A model generated the notes under the pieces. It saw nothing but the letters and a program-made list of their open reading frames with translations. It was not told the origin of the DNA and searched no databases. A stretch of 64,000 bases of DNA from an uncultured Bartonella sp. (GTDB lineage: Bacteria; Pseudomonadota; Alphaproteobacteria; Rhizobiales; Rhizobiaceae). Both the position numbers and the translations under genes were made by a program. The stretch is from positions 248,001 to 312,000 of the forward strand of contig NZ_CALYPR010000001.1 in assembly GCF_945277285.1 (NCBI RefSeq), read 5' to 3'. Below, piece after piece: positions 33,301 to 44,520 of this stretch; the stretch's first letter is position 1, and every line of letters begins with the position of its first letter.

Positions 33301-34725
33301 TCAACGCTTTTTTGCGCGTCCGGCAAATGGATTGTCAGAGGTACTCATTGATAGACGGATTGGAACACCCGGCATATCAAAAGAATCACGCAAACCATTC
33401 ACAAGATAGCGTAAATAGGATTTTGGCATTGATTCGGGACGTGAACACGAAATGACAAACATCGGCGGACGTGTTTTGACTTGCGTGATATATTTGATTT
33501 TTAAACGCCGCCCGGAAACAGCCGGTGCAGGATGGTAGGCAGTTACTTCAGCAAGCCAACGGTTTAGTTTTCCAGTCGATATACGCCGGTTCCAGATACG
33601 ATGAACCATCTCGACATTTTCCATGAGACGGTCAATTCCCTCACCACGCTCACCAGAAACCGGAACCGCCCGAAGTCCGCGAACCTGCGGCAAAAGCCGC
33701 GCACATTCTTCATACAATTCGGCAAGAGTCTTTTGCCGGTCCTCAATTAAATCCCATTTATTGAAAGCGATGACCGGTGCCCGTCCCTCACGAATCACAA
33801 GATCAACTATTTGCAAATCCTGTTTTTCAAAAGGAATTGTTGCATCAAGAACAATGATGGCAACCTCGGCAAAACGAATCGCCCGCAAAGTTTCAGCTAC
33901 CGAAAGTTTTTCAAGCTTGCCTTCGACTTTCGATTTACGACGCAAACCGGCGGTATCAAAAAGTTTGATCTTTCGACCTCTCCATTGCCAATCAACAGAG
34001 ATCGAATCGCGTGTTATTCCGGCTTCCGGCCCCGTCAACAAACGGTCTTGGCCGAGCATTGTATTAATCAGAGTTGACTTTCCGGCATTCGGGCGTCCGA
34101 CAATGGCGATAGGAAGCGGTTTTGTCGCATCATAGGCCGGTTCTTCCGCATCCGGGTCGTCAATCACCTCGCCAATATCGGCACCATCACTATTTTTTTC
34201 ATCGTCAGACTTTTTGTCTGTAGCTTTTTCTGGGCCAGCTGCATTGACAATTGCATCGCGCAAATCACCTAATCCCAAACCATGTTCTGCCGAAATGGGA
34301 CATGGTTCGCCAAGACCGAGCGACCATGCTTCATAAAAACCGGCTGTCGCCTGTTTTGATTCTGATTTATTGGCAACAAGCACAATGGGCTTGCCCGATT
34401 TGCGAATGAGAGAAGCAAAATTCAGATCACTTGATGTCATGCCACTTTTTGCGTCGAGCACAAAAAGGATAAGATCGGCTTCATCAATTGCTGTTTTAGT
34501 CTGGGCACGCATACGCCCTTCCAATGTATCATTTTTGGCTTCTTCAAGGCCGGCCGTATCAATGACATCAAAACGCAGATCCATAAGCCGTGCGGCGTGA
34601 CGGCGACGGTCACGCGTAACACCCGGTGTATCGTCGACCAAAGCCAATCGCTGTCCTACCAACCGGTTAAACAGCGTTGATTTTCCCACATTGGGGCGGC
34701 CAACAATTGCAATGGTCAAGCCCAT
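33301..34725 (-). CDS. der: Ribosome biogenesis GTPase Der
   Basis: Two GTPase domains: [19 protein letters not shown] and [36 protein letters not shown]-like C-term. Confidence 0.97.
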   Translation of the reverse strand: MGLTIAIVGRPNVGKSTLFNRLVGQRLALVDDTPGVTRDRRRHAARLMDLRFDVIDTAGLEEAKNDTLEGRMRAQTKTAIDEADLILFVLDAKSGMTSSDLNFASLIRKSGKPIVLVANKSESKQATAGFYEAWSLGLGEPCPISAEHGLGLGDLRDAIVNAAGPEKATDKKSDDEKNSDGADIGEVIDDPDAEEPAYDATKPLPIAIVGRPNAGKSTLINTMLGQDRLLTGPEAGITRDSISVDWQWRGRKIKLFDTAGLRRKSKVEGKLEKLSVAETLRAIRFAEVAIIVLDATIPFEKQDLQIVDLVIREGRAPVIAFNKWDLIEDRQKTLAELYEECARLLPQVRGLRAVPVSGERGEGIDRLMENVEMVHRIWNRRISTGKLNRWLAEVTAYHPAPAVSGRRLKIKYITQVKTRPPMFVISCSRPESMPKSYLRYLVNGLRDSFDMPGVPIRLSMSTSDNPFAGRAKKR

Positions 34726-34728
34726 CTT

Positions 34729-35400
34729 CTATTCCTTAGCGGTAGCACCGGCACCCTGCATAAGTTCGAGCATCAAACGCGAACGTTCAGTTGCCTTAAT
34801 TCCATCAAGGTGTTCATCAACTATTTTCTGAAAATAGTAACGGGCATCATCCATCTTTCCGGCCTTGTAGGCAGATAATCCCAAAGCTTCGCGGGCCATA
34901 ATACGCGTTGGATCAACATCATTTGCAAGGTCTTTTACGCGTTTTTCGACATCGTTAAATGAACCGGTATCAACCAGAATATAAGCAGCACGAATCTTGG
35001 CGATTTTCTTTAAGATTTCCGGTGCATCTTTATTGTCTGCTATTTTATCAAATCCGGCCACTGCCTTTGCCGCATCGCCCTGTTCCATAAAAATGGATGC
35101 TTGCCGCAATTGGGAAAGATATGAATAATCGCCAAAAGCGGATTTTTCTACATCATCCAGTTTGTTTAAAGCTTCGTCAAAATTATGTTCATTGGCAAGG
35201 TCAAGACTGATAAGAAAAGTATCGCCGATACGACCAGCTTTTGAAGTCTGCCAATGATTATAAATCTGATAGACTCCGGTCGCCAGGACAAGAAGGACAG
35301 CCGCAAGAATAAGATATGGGCCGTAACTCCCCCATAAGGCTTTAGCCTTTTCCTGACGGATTTCTTCATTGACCTCACGAATAAAACTTTCATCCGACAT
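34729..35400 (-). CDS. Membrane-anchored TPR-like protein (YfgM-like)
   Basis: EEIRQEKAKALWGSYGPYLILAAVLLVLATGVYQIYNHWQ followed by TPR-like helices, next to der. Confidence 0.82.
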   Translation of the reverse strand: MSDESFIREVNEEIRQEKAKALWGSYGPYLILAAVLLVLATGVYQIYNHWQTSKAGRIGDTFLISLDLANEHNFDEALNKLDDVEKSAFGDYSYLSQLRQASIFMEQGDAAKAVAGFDKIADNKDAPEILKKIAKIRAAYILVDTGSFNDVEKRVKDLANDVDPTRIMAREALGLSAYKAGKMDDARYYFQKIVDEHLDGIKATERSRLMLELMQGAGATAKE

Positions 35401-35507
35401 TATATTGTCCTGTCAAAAATGGGGTTTTAGCGCTTTTAAGCATAATTTAAGAAAGATGGTAGCCCTTATCACAAAAAAAGGACAGAATAAGACAATTGGC
35501 AAATTGT

Positions 35508-36668
35508 TTATAGCTGTTTGTCATTCTGTTCATCACGCAAGAGTGTTTCGGCTCGTTTACGCTCGGCTATCTGCTCTCTAACGGCGTCGAGAATTTGCTT
35601 TTTCCGGTAAGCCGCCAAGCGGTTTCTGCGAGTCCGGCTCTTATAGAAGCGAGCAAGCGTGTTTTCCACCATTTCGACATTGATTACACATTCACGCCAC
35701 GTTTGGGATGCCTCAGCACGATCGGAACGGTCAGGAAAAATGAATTCCTGACCGGTTTTTGCTTCATCAGCAATAAAATTGCAGTTTTCGGCTATAAGTT
35801 TCAACGCATCAACTAACCAATCAGGCGGGGTTTCCCGATGTTTACGAATCGCATTGACCAATGCTTCGCAAAACAGCAATGATGACGCATAGAGCCTGAT
35901 ACCGGACTGGTCATAACGGGCAGAAAGTGAAGCGACTTCGCGTGACGACAAACGCCCACGCAAGGTCCAGCGTGCATTTGAACGGGCAACATCAATTGCC
36001 GCTATAAGGCCAATGAGCGCCGTATGGGTTCTCCCGCAGCTTTTCATTGCTTTAATCGCTGCTGTTACATCGTTTCGCTCGAGTGCATCAAAAGCAAGAG
36101 TAAAATTCAGTGCGAGTTCTTTGAAAAAACGTTCAACTGACAGATGAAGTGTCTTCAAAGGTGCAGGCGTGAATAATATTTGGCTAAAGATTAGACCAAT
36201 CGTGGTGCCCACGGCAACGTCAATTGCGCGGGTCCAGCCTGCAACATCGGCTCCAAGAGCGAAAACCATAACCGCCGAAACACCAGCCTGAATGATGATT
36301 GCCGGAACGATAGAATAAGCCGAAGCAATTGTCATACCGGCAAAGCCCACTATGGCAATACGCACTTCAGTCGGCATGGGTGGCAGAAGCAAAGTCAGCT
36401 CTCCGATAGCCACCCCTGTCAGCACCCCTGCCAACACATAGATTGCCTGTCGTCCATGGCTGGGAATACCCGGAGCAAGACAAATAAGTGCTGTCATTGC
36501 TGCATAAATCGGGTGTTCATGATCAAGCAAATGAACAGAAATAAACCATGCAAGACCGGAAGCAAGACCAGCACACAATGCATCTTTCCAGCTTGCTCTA
36601 ACTTGGCTTATCGCCTGTTTTAACTTGAGTTTAAAACCGATGGTTATCATTGAAGCGGCCACACCCAC
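35508..36668 (-). CDS. FUSC-type membrane protein
   Basis: IYAAMTALICLAPGIPSHGRQAIYVLAGVLTGVAIGEL; multiple TMs. Confidence 0.8.
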   Translation of the reverse strand: MGVAASMITIGFKLKLKQAISQVRASWKDALCAGLASGLAWFISVHLLDHEHPIYAAMTALICLAPGIPSHGRQAIYVLAGVLTGVAIGELTLLLPPMPTEVRIAIVGFAGMTIASAYSIVPAIIIQAGVSAVMVFALGADVAGWTRAIDVAVGTTIGLIFSQILFTPAPLKTLHLSVERFFKELALNFTLAFDALERNDVTAAIKAMKSCGRTHTALIGLIAAIDVARSNARWTLRGRLSSREVASLSARYDQSGIRLYASSLLFCEALVNAIRKHRETPPDWLVDALKLIAENCNFIADEAKTGQEFIFPDRSDRAEASQTWRECVINVEMVENTLARFYKSRTRRNRLAAYRKKQILDAVREQIAERKRAETLLRDEQNDKQL

Positions 36669-38437
36669 ATCAGCATGGGAACAGAAACCGCCGCTATTAA
36701 AAGACTCAATGGCGCGCCAAGCCGCGGGTAGTCACTGAAATGATAGCCACCCGGCGCCATTACCAACATATTGCACTGGTGCCCAATGGGGGTAAGAAAA
36801 TCACAGCCTGCGCCAATGGCTACGGCCATTAAAAATGCTTCCGGTTTGAAATGGAGCGAATCGGCAAAACTCGAAGCGATTGGCGCCATCACCATAACAG
36901 TCGCCGCATTATTCAGAAATGGTGTAACAAGCATGGCAGCGACCAGAATAACTGCTAGAGCACCATAAGGCGGGAGTGATGAAGCAAACATACTCAGCCA
37001 ATGACCGATAATTTTGGTACAACCGGTTTTTTCCAGCGTTTCACTGACCGGAATCAAAGCAGCAAGCATCACCAATATTTGCCCGTCAAGTGCCTGATAA
37101 GCGTCGCGTGCCGGAATAACCCGAAAAACAACCATGGCGACGGCAGCAGCAAAAAAGGCAAGCGCTACTGGCACCAATTGCAATGCCGTTGCCGCAATCG
37201 CAATAAAAAGAATGACCAGCGGTACAAGACCATGGCGTAGACTACCAAACATGATATTGCGCTTGGCAAGCGGGAGGCATTTCAATTCTTGCAACAAATC
37301 CGGAATAATATCGTCGCGCCCTTGCAGGACAATCACATCGCCAAGTCTGAAAACAATGTCGCCAAGCCTTTGTCTCACCCGCTCCTGCGGGCGGCTCACT
37401 GCAAGCAGATTAACATCATAACGATCAAACAGGTTAAGCCTTTTGGCGCTGATGCCAATAAGTGGCGAATTATCGGTAACAACAGCTTCAACGACCTCTA
37501 TCTGCCGTGGCTTGTCTCCAGTCTGTACATCGCGTCCCTCAGCAATATCGAGTTTGGCCGTGTTTATAACAGAATCAAGTCCGGTGTGCGTTCCTTCAAG
37601 AACTACCGTATCACCTTCCGAAAGGAGAAAATCCGGTAAAGGGGAAATAAAATTCTTGTTTCTGATAACTTGCAGCACCATGGCTTCACCGGCGGCCGGT
37701 TTGACCAGATCGGAAATCTGTTTGCCGATAACCGATGAGCCGGCGACAACACGGGCTTCTGAAATATAATCCCTGTTTGCCAGACTGCTGTCTGCCGATG
37801 TGGATTTTCGGGCCCGCGCTGGTACCAGCCAGGAAAAAAACACCAGATAGATTACGCCGACTGCCGCTACTGTTGCGCCGACTGGGGTAAAATCGAACAT
37901 TGTAAAGGATTTGCCGACAAGGTGCTCGCGCATGGCCGAAACGACAACGTTGGGGGATGTGCCGATCTGCGTCATCAACCCGCCCAGAAGAGCACCGAAA
38001 GACATGGGCATAAGAAAAATCGATGGCGAGACATTGGAGCGGCGCGCAAACTGGAATGCAATGGGCAGCATAATTGCCAAAGCGCCAATATTCTTGACAA
38101 AAGCAGAAAGAACGGTCACCACTATGACCAAAAAACACAGTTGCAAACGCACAGATTTTACGTCCGGCCAAATGCGTTGGATAATAAGTTCCATAATACC
38201 CGAACGCGCCACACCGGCGCTCACCAACAGGGCGCTTGCGACAATAATCACAATATCATCGCTAAAGCCGCGGAAAGCTTCCTTGGGGCTTACAATACCC
38301 ACAGCACAGGCGAGCAGCAGTGTCGAGACAGCCACCACATCATAGCGAAATCGATCCCATATAAAAACCGCCATCATCAGACCAATGATGGAAAAAGCCA
38401 TAACCTGATCTGCTGTCATAATTAAGACACCACCCAC
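36647..38437 (-). CDS. SLC13/anion permease with TrkA-C domains
   Basis: RSGIMELIIQRIWP, LPIAFQFARRSNVSPSIFLMPMSFGALLGGLMTQIGTSPNVVVS, two TrkA-C-like regions. Confidence 0.9.
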   Translation of the reverse strand: MGGVLIMTADQVMAFSIIGLMMAVFIWDRFRYDVVAVSTLLLACAVGIVSPKEAFRGFSDDIVIIVASALLVSAGVARSGIMELIIQRIWPDVKSVRLQLCFLVIVVTVLSAFVKNIGALAIMLPIAFQFARRSNVSPSIFLMPMSFGALLGGLMTQIGTSPNVVVSAMREHLVGKSFTMFDFTPVGATVAAVGVIYLVFFSWLVPARARKSTSADSSLANRDYISEARVVAGSSVIGKQISDLVKPAAGEAMVLQVIRNKNFISPLPDFLLSEGDTVVLEGTHTGLDSVINTAKLDIAEGRDVQTGDKPRQIEVVEAVVTDNSPLIGISAKRLNLFDRYDVNLLAVSRPQERVRQRLGDIVFRLGDVIVLQGRDDIIPDLLQELKCLPLAKRNIMFGSLRHGLVPLVILFIAIAATALQLVPVALAFFAAAVAMVVFRVIPARDAYQALDGQILVMLAALIPVSETLEKTGCTKIIGHWLSMFASSLPPYGALAVILVAAMLVTPFLNNAATVMVMAPIASSFADSLHFKPEAFLMAVAIGAGCDFLTPIGHQCNMLVMAPGGYHFSDYPRLGAPLSLLIAAVSVPMLMWVWPLQ

Positions 38438-39175
38438 CTCTTCTTGTCCTTATGTCCACCCTGTTCCCGAAAGCGGCATATGGCTGTTTTTTTAAATTTA
38501 CCTCTTCACGTGCAAAGCGACAAGATCTCCCGAACCGGTTTTACGATGCAACGCTTTCATAAAGGTAGGAAACCGAAAAAAGCAACTTTTTTAAAAGTAT
38601 ATTCGTCATTACAGGTCAACACCTGTTATGGATATACTGGCACTCAGCGACTTTACCCGCACGGCAATATAAAAACCAATTTCTGATTGGAAATTTATTG
38701 AAACCCCAATCGAAAAAACATTCCAAAACATTGTGTTTGCACAATTTATCTAGCTACAAGAACAGCTGCAAACACGATTGTTTCAAGCACAGTAAACTAG
38801 ATAGCGTGAAAAATACCTCTTAAATGAGCGCGTCAATTTAAAAAAGATTGGCGCTTCCCATGATCTTTCCACAAATAACAGGACAAGAAATTGCAATTAC
38901 CGTTAGAGCAAAATATGTCATAAGACATGCGTCAATACTCGGACGGCATTTTTCTTCACCCATGTGACACACGGCTGTTATCTCCAGCTTTTAAAGTCAA
39001 CCTTGATCCGGTAGCACTGAAATTATTTCTACCAAATAACAAGCTAATTTGCGTCCAATCATTTTATAAACTTAATGTGAGAGATGCTCCATTTATAACA
39101 AATAAAGTAGATAGACGAAAACAATCATGCTATCCGTCAAACACTACTTTTCCCTAAGAAAAATTGTGATTCAAT

Positions 39176-40891
39176 ATGGCGCAATCCAAAAAGGCTGTTG
39201 ATAAAATATCCTTTAGTGAGCTTTTTCAGCCAAAGCTCGTAACAGTTTTTCGTGAAGGTTATCAGTTAGCCGATTTTCAAGCTGATGTTATCGCCGGTCT
39301 GACAGTTGCTGTTGTTGCTCTGCCGCTTTCTATCGCCATTGCGATCGCTTCAGGAGCCTCTCCTGTGCAAGGGCTTTATACATCTATTGTCGGCGGCTTT
39401 TTTATTGCACTTCTTGGTGGCAGCCGTTTTCAAATCGGTGGCCCAGCCGGAGCTTTTATCATTGTTGTTTCAACAACAGTTGCCGAACATGGTATGGATG
39501 GATTGTTACTTGCAACCTTTCTGTCCGGCATCATGCTGATGGCGCTCGGCTATTTGCGATTGGGCACCTACATCAAATTTATTCCCTATCCGGTTACGGT
39601 CGGTTTTACGGCGGGCATTGCTGTCATTATTTTTTCGAGCCAGCTCATTAATATGTTCGGTCTCCGGTTGTCTGAAAAAGAACCGGGGCCCATTTTGCAA
39701 AAAATTCCTGTTATTTGGCACAATATTGAAACATTCAGCCTTCTATCAATCAGCTTTTGTATCGGAACAATTGTCTTTATTACAGTTTTGAAGAAATTGC
39801 GTCCCAACTGGCCGGGTATGGTGCTCTCGATAATTATTGGCGGCAGCCTGACAGCCTTTTTCAACCTCGACATTGTCACCATCGGTTCCAAATTCGGCAC
39901 TATGCCTTCGACACTGCCATCTCCTCACATTCCTGCCTTCGACCTTGAAAAGGTCACGGCTGTCTTGCCCAATGCCATGACATTCACTTTGCTTGGCGCC
40001 ATTGAATCGCTGTTATCTGCGGTTGTAGCGGATGGTATGACCGGCAGGCGCCACCGTTCCAATTGCAAGCTTGTTGCGCAAGGCGTGGGCAATATAGCGT
40101 CAGCTTTTTTTACCGGCGTTTGCGTTACCGGCGCTATTGCCCGCACAGCAACCAACATTCGCGCCGGAGCACGAAGCCCGATGTCGGGAATATGTCATTC
40201 AGTATTTTTGCTGTTATTCCTTGTGGCCTTAGCACCCCTTGCAAACTTCGTTCCGCTCGCGTGCCTTGCCGGAATTCTTGCCATTATTTCATGGAATATG
40301 ATTGATAAACGCCCCATTCTCCTTTTACTTAAGGCATCTGCTGGGGATGCAGTTGTTCTGCTTGTCACGCTGTCTCTTACAATTTTCCGTAATGTCACAG
40401 AAGCAATCATCATCGGTTTTGCTTTGGGAGCTTTGCTTTTTATTCACCGAATGTCGAAAGCGGCAAGCGTCACAACCGATTTGCCACTTGTTGCCGAAGA
40501 TACGGCTGACAGCATGAAGCAACCAATTGACAGTTATGAAGGTGACATCCAAAAGAATAGTGATACTGTGATCTACCATATATCCGGTGCATTCTTTTTT
40601 GGTGCTGCTGCCTCTATTGGCTCAGTCCTTGACCGGATCGGCGACAATTACCGCACCATGATACTCGACTTTGCCCAAGTGCCATTTCTGGATGCAACTG
40701 GTGCCAAAACCATTGAAAGTCTTGCTGAAAAAGCCAAAACACGCAATATCAAACTAGTCATCTGCGGCGCGTCCGAGCAAGTTCTCAGAGATCTTCTCTC
40801 ACACGGTATAAGGCCGCCATTTATTCATCTGGAAAAAAATCTGGAAAAGGCTATCAATAAATATAGCCGCCATCATCGGGATGTCCACTAA
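39176..40891 (+). CDS. SulP family inorganic anion transporter with STAS domain
   Basis: DVIAGLTVAVVALPLSIAIAIASGASPVQGLYTSIVGGF; C-terminal STAS (TMILDFAQVPFLDATGAKTIESL). Confidence 0.94.
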   Translation: MAQSKKAVDKISFSELFQPKLVTVFREGYQLADFQADVIAGLTVAVVALPLSIAIAIASGASPVQGLYTSIVGGFFIALLGGSRFQIGGPAGAFIIVVSTTVAEHGMDGLLLATFLSGIMLMALGYLRLGTYIKFIPYPVTVGFTAGIAVIIFSSQLINMFGLRLSEKEPGPILQKIPVIWHNIETFSLLSISFCIGTIVFITVLKKLRPNWPGMVLSIIIGGSLTAFFNLDIVTIGSKFGTMPSTLPSPHIPAFDLEKVTAVLPNAMTFTLLGAIESLLSAVVADGMTGRRHRSNCKLVAQGVGNIASAFFTGVCVTGAIARTATNIRAGARSPMSGICHSVFLLLFLVALAPLANFVPLACLAGILAIISWNMIDKRPILLLLKASAGDAVVLLVTLSLTIFRNVTEAIIIGFALGALLFIHRMSKAASVTTDLPLVAEDTADSMKQPIDSYEGDIQKNSDTVIYHISGAFFFGAAASIGSVLDRIGDNYRTMILDFAQVPFLDATGAKTIESLAEKAKTRNIKLVICGASEQVLRDLLSHGIRPPFIHLEKNLEKAINKYSRHHRDVH

Positions 40892-41046
40892 TCTAGGTTG
40901 CCTCAAGTCATAAAAGTAAAGCAGGAAGAAAAGCACCCCAATAATACCAGAAAAGTTTTCCCCTTTCATTATCCCGATTACACGTTAATAATTGCTACCT
41001 GTTCTAAAAAATATTAATAATCAAGATGATAAAGACAGGACCCAAA

Positions 41047-42113
41047 ATGGAAAGATTTCCAATACAACCAAAATCCAGTAAATCAAGATTTCGAAAATTC
41101 CTTGCTGGAGCAGTTATTGTCGCATGTATTTATTTTTGCGTATTCTATTATTTTAAATAACGGGTGCATCAACATATTATCATTATTCTCCAACTTGAAT
41201 GGTATGATTTTCAAGACAATCGAAACCACATGTAACAAGAAATTTGGAATCGACCGGTTTTCATATCGGATTTGCGCTTTCCTAACCTGACGAACGCATT
41301 GAAACAAAAAAACGCTTTATTGAAATTCGCTAACACGAAAACTACCGGAAACTCCTTTACCTTTAACAACATGACCCCGCATTTTAAAACTGTGCATCTC
41401 ACCGGCCTTCAATATGATACGCAAGAGGCTCACGTCAGTAATAATTTTGTTGGCAAAAAAATCGATAAACTTGATATTTATCGTGACTTTTCAACGGGTA
41501 GCATTCTGCAAAGTCTGAAAATTGTAATCAACAATATGGAAGTTTAAGCTACTTTTTTGCTCATCCCGTTTATGTTCTGGTTTATAAATCTTTAGACAAC
41601 GGTTACGACCTGTTTGGCCCTTTCACATTGATTTTAATTTTTTTGCACTGTGGCATAGTGACAACGAGTTTTTCAAGATCAACGAATTTTCTTTATAATT
41701 TCCCGTTTTCAGCGATCTCTTGTTAACGCAGCTAACGGCAATATTAGCGAATTTCTTTTGTCAACTATTTCAATTGTAATTGGCGCGGACACAAGAAATC
41801 CAAGCATTAAAAATGCGCATTTATCGACCGATTTGATAATTTTATTCGCGATACGCAAAAATGGGCTGAGACTTCGTGGCGATAAAGAGTGGCTGAATTA
41901 CATATTAAATTTGCAACCAATGCCGCTAAATTTTACAACTTTTTTCCTGAAAATTTTCAGAATTTGAGTAATATGTACATAAGCTTTATCCGTGTTGAAA
42001 GACCACTTGCTATTCACGAAAAAGCAAGATCTGTTTCGGGAGTCAGGCTTTTTTTAAGCCTTGGCAACTCAAACCGGGCTTACTTTTTTAAAAAAATTCG
42101 ACATTGCTGTTGA
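41047..42113 (+). pseudogene. Degraded, internally deleted third paralog of the 42460/44521 protein family
   Basis: MERFPIQPKSSKSRFRKFLAGAVIVACIYFCVFYYFK* then fragments FISDLRFPNLTNALK..., FKTVHLTGLQ...FSTGSILQSLKIVINNMEV, HSDNEFFKINEFSL, FIRVERPLAIHEKARSVSGVRLFLSL, which align in order with 42460..44505; in-frame stops and at least three frames used. Confidence 0.75.
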
Positions 42114-42459
42114 CATGAAACGCCAGAACTGAAGTCGATAGAAAAATTATACACGCCTTTTATAGTTACATTTTTTTGAAGGATTTATCAGGCTGAAACC
42201 TGTTAAATACAATCTTATTTTAGGTATTTTTTTTCTTATAAAGAGCTGATTGGTAAGATATTACATGTTTTAAAGACTGACTGATTTAGTTCCCATATGA
42301 AGCTATAAAATCGGTATTTTGGTAAAAAAATTAGCAAGACTTCCACTGCCGCTTATATTATGGATTGTTTTGTCAGAAAAAAGTCGCGATTGTTTTGCAT
42401 GAACAGGCAATAAGACAAAAATCACATCTGGCTCGACCGTTATCAAAACGAGGGTAAAT

Positions 42460-44505
42460 TTGATGAGTGAACAGACCATAAAAAAGGCTTCAAAAATGTC
42501 GCTTTGGAAAAAAATCGTTATAAGCCTCATTATTGTTGCCATTCTCTGTGGTGGATTTGTCTTCTATCTTGCCCAATCGGCACAAAAACATGTCGAGAAT
42601 TTTTTGAAAGAAAACGGCGTTACTTATGGGACGCTTGACGTGAATTGGCGCCGTCATTTTACGGCCCATGATGCCAAGATCAAAATTTCAAAAGAGAATA
42701 GTATTAACGTCGAAACCATCAAGGGTGATGTCAATTTTTCTGGTCGAACAAGCAAAAATATCGAACTTGAAAAAGTTTCCTATCAGTTTTTGAAAACTGA
42801 TATCTCCATTCCGTCAATGACGTTGCAAAATTATTCGCTCAATAACAAAAATGCCGATGCAAATGATGTTTTTGTTTTCGACATCAAAAATGTTGCAGTT
42901 AAAAAGATTGTAATACCAACTATGCTGGTAAATCAAAAAATCGGAAACGAAAATCAAACGGAAACGTATAACAATATTGTCTATGATGATGTCGACAAAG
43001 GCATCATCAAAAAGTTAACGGCAGACAGTTTTTCAAGCGAAATTCGCTTTTCTGCAAATAGCCTATATTCAACAAAACAACGGACGATAACGACAAAGGC
43101 TGGCAAGTCTGTCACAGATAATTTCAATTTCGCTTTTTTAATGAGTTATTATAATACGCAGTCTCCTGCTACAGATGAGCAAAATCCATTCAAGGATGTT
43201 TTAAGCAACTGGTCAATTCATGACGTTACAATTGACGATCTTCGTAATGATAAAGCACCTATCCATATAAAATTCGACACATTGTCAGGAACAAAGTTTT
43301 CGTTGCGTCTTCTGCCTTTTTCACTAACTGATTTTATAAATTCTGAAGATAGACTTGCTTTATATCAAGATACTGACAAAACGCCTTCGACCAAAATGAT
43401 TGCCCAGTCGCTTGACATGCTTTCTTCCATCGGTGCTGCAGATGCAAAAGTGGACCGACTTTCTTTCAGTACCAATGATACCATAGGAGAGATTAAAAAT
43501 GGCTCTTTATCTTACCAGGATGGCCATTTTAATTTTTCTATGAATGATTTTAAAGTCAAAAAAGGCGATAAAGTCACAGCAATTGACAATTTTTCAATCT
43601 CTGACCTGCGTTTTACCAATGTTTTAGAAATATTGAAAAAATTCAACGAATTGGAAGCTTCGGAAACTGGAAACAAGAGTGACACTTATAAGGATTTTTC
43701 TAATAGGGTTGGTCTTGGACTTATACCGCGGTTCAATAAGGTTCATTTTTCCGGTGTTCACATTCCCGCTGACGACGACGCTCAAGGGCATAGTTCTCTT
43801 GATATGGACTCGGCCGATATTGATGCCAATTTCAGTTTAGGTGCCATTCCAACCTCTCTCAAGGTGGCTTTGAATGGCATTACAGTATCTGCTACCGAAT
43901 GGGATAAACAATTTTCTGAAAAATCAATTCCCGATATTACGCAATCGCAACAAAAAGGCGGAATTCTGGAGGCGCTCGGCTATACAACAATCAAAGCCGA
44001 CATGTTATTTGATGCTTCGTGGAATGAGCAAAGCGAAGTCCTTGATGTCAATGAACTTTCCTTCAAATATGCTGATATGGGGAATACCGCACTCAAAGGC
44101 TCGTTCAGCAATGTCGATCCGGCCTTTTTTTCAGACAATACAATGACAATTGCTGCAGCAGCCTTAGGAATCCGCGCTCAAAATATTGACTTATCCGTGA
44201 ATGCCGACGATTTTCTTTCCCGTTATGAAAAATATTATGACTCTATCACCGGCGAAAAATTTTCGGATGAACGCAAACAGGCAGCAATCAAAACCCGATT
44301 GGCTGTAGCACTGTTTCTCGGAGCTGAAAATTCACAAGCTTTCGGGGATGCATTGCAATATTTTATCCAAAATGGTGGTACTCTCAATATTCATGCCAAG
44401 GCAAAATCAAAACAAGGTTTAGGCTTGCTCGACCTGTTACAGGCTCGGCTTGATCCTCTGAGCCTATTGAACAAAATAGACTTAAGCGCAGAAACACAAC
44501 ATTAA
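42460..44505 (+). CDS. Uncharacterised single-TM anchored extracytoplasmic protein (AsmA/YdgA-like appearance)
   Basis: N-in TM (WKKIVISLIIVAILCGGFVFYLAQSA) then about 640 aa with alternating beta-like segments; no recognised domain. Confidence 0.85.
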   Translation: MMSEQTIKKASKMSLWKKIVISLIIVAILCGGFVFYLAQSAQKHVENFLKENGVTYGTLDVNWRRHFTAHDAKIKISKENSINVETIKGDVNFSGRTSKNIELEKVSYQFLKTDISIPSMTLQNYSLNNKNADANDVFVFDIKNVAVKKIVIPTMLVNQKIGNENQTETYNNIVYDDVDKGIIKKLTADSFSSEIRFSANSLYSTKQRTITTKAGKSVTDNFNFAFLMSYYNTQSPATDEQNPFKDVLSNWSIHDVTIDDLRNDKAPIHIKFDTLSGTKFSLRLLPFSLTDFINSEDRLALYQDTDKTPSTKMIAQSLDMLSSIGAADAKVDRLSFSTNDTIGEIKNGSLSYQDGHFNFSMNDFKVKKGDKVTAIDNFSISDLRFTNVLEILKKFNELEASETGNKSDTYKDFSNRVGLGLIPRFNKVHFSGVHIPADDDAQGHSSLDMDSADIDANFSLGAIPTSLKVALNGITVSATEWDKQFSEKSIPDITQSQQKGGILEALGYTTIKADMLFDASWNEQSEVLDVNELSFKYADMGNTALKGSFSNVDPAFFSDNTMTIAAAALGIRAQNIDLSVNADDFLSRYEKYYDSITGEKFSDERKQAAIKTRLAVALFLGAENSQAFGDALQYFIQNGGTLNIHAKAKSKQGLGLLDLLQARLDPLSLLNKIDLSAETQH

Positions 44506-44520
44506 GACTGGAAGAAAATA

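Noticed and set aside
37922-38425. 167-aa plus-strand ORF (His/Asn-rich) over the SLC13 permease gene
   Set aside because: Antisense shadow ORF with biased composition
38927-39157. 76-aa ORF upstream of the SulP transporter
   Set aside because: No RBS, no recognisable motif, ordinary chance ORF in intergenic DNA
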